Source: Leifsonia sp. Leaf336 (lineage in GTDB: Bacteria; Actinomycetota; Actinomycetes; Actinomycetales; Microbacteriaceae). From it: 64,000 nucleotides of DNA. This document shows positions 60,808-64,000 of the stretch, one piece after another. Numbering within the stretch: the stretch's first letter is position 1; each line of letters begins with the position of its first letter. The stretch lies in NCBI RefSeq assembly GCF_001423695.1, contig NZ_LMOZ01000003.1, positions 353,018 to 417,017 on the forward strand. Reading direction: 5' to 3'. A model generated the notes under the pieces. The model was not told the DNA's origin. It ran no database searches and saw nothing but the letters and a program-made list of their open reading frames with translations. The position numbers and the translations under genes are program-made.

Positions 60808-61778
60808 GCGGCGCCGAGCGCGATCGCCACGAGCAGCCCGGTGATGCTGGTGAGCTGCAGTGCCGTGACCAGTTCGCGCGGGGTCTTGCCGAAAAGCGTG
60901 ATGACGCAGGCTGGAAGCGCTGCGAGGAGCGCGAACATCCCGAACCACGCGAACGGGTAGAACAGGGCGAGAACCGCGAGGATGCCGAACGGCACCAGCA
61001 GGAACACGCAGAACACGATCCGCGACGCTGTGTTGCCCAGGAGGACGGCGAGTGTGCGCTTGCGCGCCTGCTTGTCCGGGCCGATGTCGCGGATGTTGTT
61101 GACCATGAGCACCGCGCACGCGATCAATCCGGCGATCACTCCACCGAACCAGGCCTCCTGGTTCACCGAGCCGGCCAGCATGTAGGTCGTGCCCGCCGTC
61201 GCGACCAGGCCGAAGAAGACGAACACGAAGACTTCGCCGAGTCCGTAGTACCCGTACGGACGCTTGCCGCCCGTGTAGAACCAGGCGGCGGCGATGGCCA
61301 CGGCCCCGACGATCAGCACCCACCAGAACTGCGTGAGGAGTACCAGGATGAGGCCCGCTACGGCCGCCAGCCCGAAGAACGTGAGGGCGACCGTGAGCAC
61401 CTTCTTGGGTGCGGCCTTGCCCGACCCGGTGAGCCTGCCCGGCCCGACACGGAACTCGTCGGTGCCACGGATGCCGTCGGAGTAGTCGTTGGCGTAGTTG
61501 ACGCCGATCTGCAGCAGCACCGCGACCGCGAGGCAGAGCAGGGATCGCACCGGGTGCCAGATGCCGGCGCCCTCGATGACCTTGGCGGCCCCGACGCCGA
61601 TGAGCACAGGCGCAACCGCCAGCGGCAGGGTACGTAGGCGCGCGCCGGCGATCCAGTCGGCGGTCGTCGCCGGCCGCACCGTGGAGGCCTTGGCGCCGGG
61701 ACGTCCGCTCCTGCCGCCACGAGGTCCGCGCGCCGGCGGGGGCGCCATCCGCTGCATCCGGGAGTTGTTCTGGCTCAT
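60795..61778 (-). CDS. menA: 1,4-dihydroxy-2-naphthoate polyprenyltransferase
   Basis: 327-residue UbiA-family membrane enzyme that attaches the polyprenyl chain to 1,4-dihydroxy-2-naphthoate. The Asp-rich prenyl-diphosphate motif is NYANDYSDGIRGTDE; about eight to nine membrane helices follow. A basic, Gly/Pro-rich tail of about 45 residues precedes the first helix. ATG 61778 is the likely start. It follows menE by 26 bp. Confidence 0.92.
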   Translation of the reverse strand: MSQNNSRMQRMAPPPARGPRGGRSGRPGAKASTVRPATTADWIAGARLRTLPLAVAPVLIGVGAAKVIEGAGIWHPVRSLLCLAVAVLLQIGVNYANDYSDGIRGTDEFRVGPGRLTGSGKAAPKKVLTVALTFFGLAAVAGLILVLLTQFWWVLIVGAVAIAAAWFYTGGKRPYGYYGLGEVFVFVFFGLVATAGTTYMLAGSVNQEAWFGGVIAGLIACAVLMVNNIRDIGPDKQARKRTLAVLLGNTASRIVFCVFLLVPFGILAVLALFYPFAWFGMFALLAALPACVITLFGKTPRELVTALQLTSITGLLVAIALGAAYAF

Positions 61779-61804
61779 CACAGAGCGAATCGTAACAACA
61801 ACGG

Positions 61805-62995
61805 CTATGTCTCCGACTCCGCGGAGCCCGCGACGCGCGCGAGACGTGCGGCGCTCACACGGTCGGGCTTGCCGTTGCTGAGGCGCGGCAGGTCGGTCAC
61901 GGTGACGATTCGCGCGGGTGCGGCCGCGCGACCCAGCTCCCGCACGACGCGTTCGCGAACGTCGTCGAGGCTCCCGCCCCCCGTCGCGACCACGACGGGA
62001 ACCTGCCCCCACTCGTCGTCGGGCGCGGCGACCACGACGACGTCGCCGAGCGCCGGCAGCGCGCGGACAACGCGTTCGACGGCGTCCAGCAGCACCTTCT
62101 CGCCACCGGAGATGATCACATTGTCCGAGCGCCCGCGCACGGTCACTCGTCCGTCGACGACCTCGCCGAGATCACCTGTGCGGTACCACCGCGCGCCGCC
62201 CTCCTCGTAGAACGACGCCGCCGTCCGCCCTTCGTCGCCGATGTAGCCTTCGGCCAGGGACGGTCCGCTGATCTCGAGCAAACCGTCCACCGCGCGCACC
62301 ACCGTCGTGCCGATGGGGACGCGGTCGTAGACGCATCCCCCGGCGGTCTCACTCGAGCCGTAGGTGGTGAGAATGCGAGCGCCGAGCTCCTCCGCCCGCT
62401 CGCGAAGCCGCGTGTCGAGCGACTGCCCGCCGACGAGGAGGCCGTCGAACCGCCTCAACGCCGCGCCCACCTCGCGGGCACCTCCCTCGGCGGCATCCAC
62501 AAGCCGCGCCAGCTGCACCGGCACCAGCGACGTGTAGAGCTGATCGTCAGTGAGCTCACCCGTCAGCTCGGCGAACCGCCTCGGGTCGAAGTGCCCCTCG
62601 CCGTAGTAGACGGGTTCCGTTCCCGCCGCGAGAGAGCGCACGAGCACCTGAGCCCCCGCGACGTAGTGCGAGGGAAGCGCGAGCAACCATTGCCCCTGAC
62701 CTCCCACCGCGCCGGCGGAGGCCGCCGCACTCGCGAGCAGGGCGTCGACGGAGAGCGCGACCCGCTTCGGCACACCCGTCGACCCGGAGGTCTCGATGAC
62801 GAGGGCGACATTCTGCGGGGCCCGCTCCGCTTGCGCTGGCCACGCGGCCGCCTGCTCCGCGCTGGCCTCCGCATGCTCCCGCGGAGCGCCACTGCGTGGA
62901 ACGACCGCCGGCCCACCATCGGCGAGCGCCGCGCGCAACGCCACGAAGACATCCTGCGGCCGGCTCGCATCGACCACCTGGTACGCGCGCGTCAC
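61805..62995 (-). CDS. menE: o-Succinylbenzoate--CoA ligase
   Basis: 396-residue acyl-CoA synthetase that activates o-succinylbenzoate. The P-loop is ETSGSTGVPKRV, TTYGSSETAGG the adenylate motif, YRTGDLGEV and the C-terminal LSNGKPDRVSAARL Lys motif are all present. It is shorter than usual AMP-ligases at the N-terminus, as in other actinobacterial MenE. The GTG 62995 is chosen from the family start; an upstream extension overlaps menB out of frame. Confidence 0.9.
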   Translation of the reverse strand: MTRAYQVVDASRPQDVFVALRAALADGGPAVVPRSGAPREHAEASAEQAAAWPAQAERAPQNVALVIETSGSTGVPKRVALSVDALLASAAASAGAVGGQGQWLLALPSHYVAGAQVLVRSLAAGTEPVYYGEGHFDPRRFAELTGELTDDQLYTSLVPVQLARLVDAAEGGAREVGAALRRFDGLLVGGQSLDTRLRERAEELGARILTTYGSSETAGGCVYDRVPIGTTVVRAVDGLLEISGPSLAEGYIGDEGRTAASFYEEGGARWYRTGDLGEVVDGRVTVRGRSDNVIISGGEKVLLDAVERVVRALPALGDVVVVAAPDDEWGQVPVVVATGGGSLDDVRERVVRELGRAAAPARIVTVTDLPRLSNGKPDRVSAARLARVAGSAESET

Positions 62996-63053
62996 GTCGC
63001 CATCCCAGTGCCTGCGTCTGACACCGCAGCCGTGCTCGGCTTGGCCACCGCGC

Positions 63054-63965
63054 TTAGTACTGCCATGGGAACGGCGACCAGTCCGGCTCGCGCTTCTCGA
63101 GAAATGCGTCGCGACCTTCGACAGCCTCGTCGGTTCCGTAGGCCAGCCGCGTCGCCTCTCCCGCGAACACCTGCTGGCCCACGAGCCCGTCATCGACCGC
63201 GTTGAACGCGAACTTGAGCATGCGGATCGCCGTCGGAGACTTGGTGAGAATCTCCTCCGCCCACTCGACCGCCGTTTCCTCCAGCTCCGCGTGCGGCACG
63301 ACCGCGTTCACCGCTCCGCGCTCGTAGGCCCGTTGCGCGGAGTACTCCCGAGCAAGGAAGAAGACCTCACGACCGAACTTCTGGCCAACCTGTCGGGCGA
63401 AGTAGGCGCTGCCGTAGCCGGCGTCGAACGATCCGACGTCGGCGTCGGTCTGCTTGAACCGCCCGTGCTCCGCGCTCGCGATGGTGAGATCGCAGACGAC
63501 GTGAAGGGAATGCCCGCCGCCGGCCGCCCACCCGGGCACGACCGCGATGACGACCTTGGGCATGAAGCGGATGAGTCGCTGAACCTCGAGGATGTGCAGG
63601 CGGCCGCTTCGAGCGCTGTCGATCCCCGACCCCGTCTCGTTGTCGGCGTACTTGTATCCGTCGCGGCCGCGGATGCGCTGGTCACCGCCGGAGCAGAACG
63701 CCCAGCCACCGTCTTTCGGGCTCGGCCCGTTGCCGGTGAGCAGCACCACGCCGATCTTCGGGTTGGTGCGCGCGTTCTCGAGAGCGGCATAGAGCTCGTC
63801 GACCGTGTGCGGACGGAATGCGTTGCGCACCTCGGGCCGGTTGAAGGCGACACGCGCGATGCGCCCGCTGACGTCGTGATGGTAGGTGATGTCGGTGAGC
63901 GCCCCGAAACCAGGGACGTCCCTCCACACCGCGGGGTCGAAGAGCTCTGATACTGCCGAAGACAT
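63054..63965 (-). CDS. menB: 1,4-dihydroxy-2-naphthoyl-CoA synthase
   Basis: 303-residue crotonase-fold enzyme that cyclises o-succinylbenzoyl-CoA. The long insertion with FCSGGDQRIRGRDGYKY, the oxyanion GWAAGGGHSLHVVCD and the catalytic DAGYGSAYFAR region identify MenB. It is the first men gene on this strand in the window, followed 58 bp later by menE. Its promoter would lie beyond 63966, near the window edge. Confidence 0.94.
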   Translation of the reverse strand: MSSAVSELFDPAVWRDVPGFGALTDITYHHDVSGRIARVAFNRPEVRNAFRPHTVDELYAALENARTNPKIGVVLLTGNGPSPKDGGWAFCSGGDQRIRGRDGYKYADNETGSGIDSARSGRLHILEVQRLIRFMPKVVIAVVPGWAAGGGHSLHVVCDLTIASAEHGRFKQTDADVGSFDAGYGSAYFARQVGQKFGREVFFLAREYSAQRAYERGAVNAVVPHAELEETAVEWAEEILTKSPTAIRMLKFAFNAVDDGLVGQQVFAGEATRLAYGTDEAVEGRDAFLEKREPDWSPFPWQY

Positions 63966-64000
63966 GCCTCAAGCCTACGATCGCGCCGATCCGCGCGGCG

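Noticed and set aside
1-64000. CRISPR arrays, tRNA/rRNA genes, insertion sequences or attachment sites
   Set aside because: No regularly spaced direct repeats, cloverleaf sequences, transposase or integrase frames were found on either strand by reading; short RNA genes could still be missed without a covariance search.

Overview
The window is gene-dense, very GC-rich DNA (mean spacer well under 100 bp, many ATGA/GTGA overlaps, frequent GTG starts, a mycoredoxin, menaquinone genes, DUF4229 and other actinobacterial small proteins). It reads as the chromosome of a high-GC actinobacterium, most likely a Microbacteriaceae member of the Leifsonia type; the genus is an inference. No phage, insertion sequence, CRISPR array, tRNA or rRNA was found.

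Positions 1-12308 form an L-rhamnose module. A minus-strand operon encodes L-rhamnose mutarotase, L-rhamnose isomerase, a fused rhamnulose-1-phosphate aldolase/lactaldehyde dehydrogenase, rhamnulokinase and, coupled to the kinase, a small nucleotidyltransferase cut by the window edge. Upstream of it are a binding protein, two permeases and a cytoplasmic GH78 alpha-L-rhamnosidase. A divergent LacI-family regulator faces this cluster, and LacI-type palindromes lie in both promoter regions. This is the phosphorylating route to DHAP and lactate.

Positions 12315-25717 form an L-fucose module using the non-phosphorylating route: mutarotase-like protein, fucose dehydrogenase (AKR), fuconolactonase, fuconate dehydratase, 2-keto-3-deoxyfuconate dehydrogenase and an FAH-type diketo-acid hydrolase giving pyruvate plus lactate. 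It also carries an ABC importer, two divergent GH29 fucosidases, an extra mandelate-racemase-type dehydratase and a GntR/FadR regulator. The same CCTATAGG-centred palindrome occurs at all four promoter regions of this module and nowhere else that I saw, so it is the best candidate GntR operator. Positions 25721-29242 add a GH106-type glycosidase and a MarR regulator. All four glycosidases lack signal peptides and neither importer has its own ATPase, which suggests uptake of deoxysugar glycosides, cytoplasmic cleavage and a shared ATPase elsewhere.

Positions 29358-41000 are mixed housekeeping and accessory genes: a P-loop kinase, mycoredoxin, a metallo-hydrolase, an esterase, tandem aldo/keto reductases, LysR, a saccharopine-dehydrogenase-like enzyme, a MazG-like protein, aspartate decarboxylase PanD, HAD and MOSC proteins, a frameshifted small membrane protein and a peptide transporter. 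Positions 41057-53644 are centred on arginine/ornithine/proline metabolism (DDAH, RocD, an Lrp/AsnC regulator, PutA with a divergent LysR), with a two-component system in between. Positions 53738-58296 hold an SRPBCC protein, an AlkA-like glycosylase, a flavoenzyme, a thioesterase and a LysM lipoprotein. Positions 58311-63965 are the menaquinone genes menD, menA, menE and menB.

The observations most worth following are the four-site GntR regulon, a two-member family of intergenic palindromes sharing the outer stem CGAAGGGCACGT, an array of four TTGCGC half-sites in the ddaH/Lrp spacer, and a single-base frameshift at an A6 tract in the small membrane protein gene.
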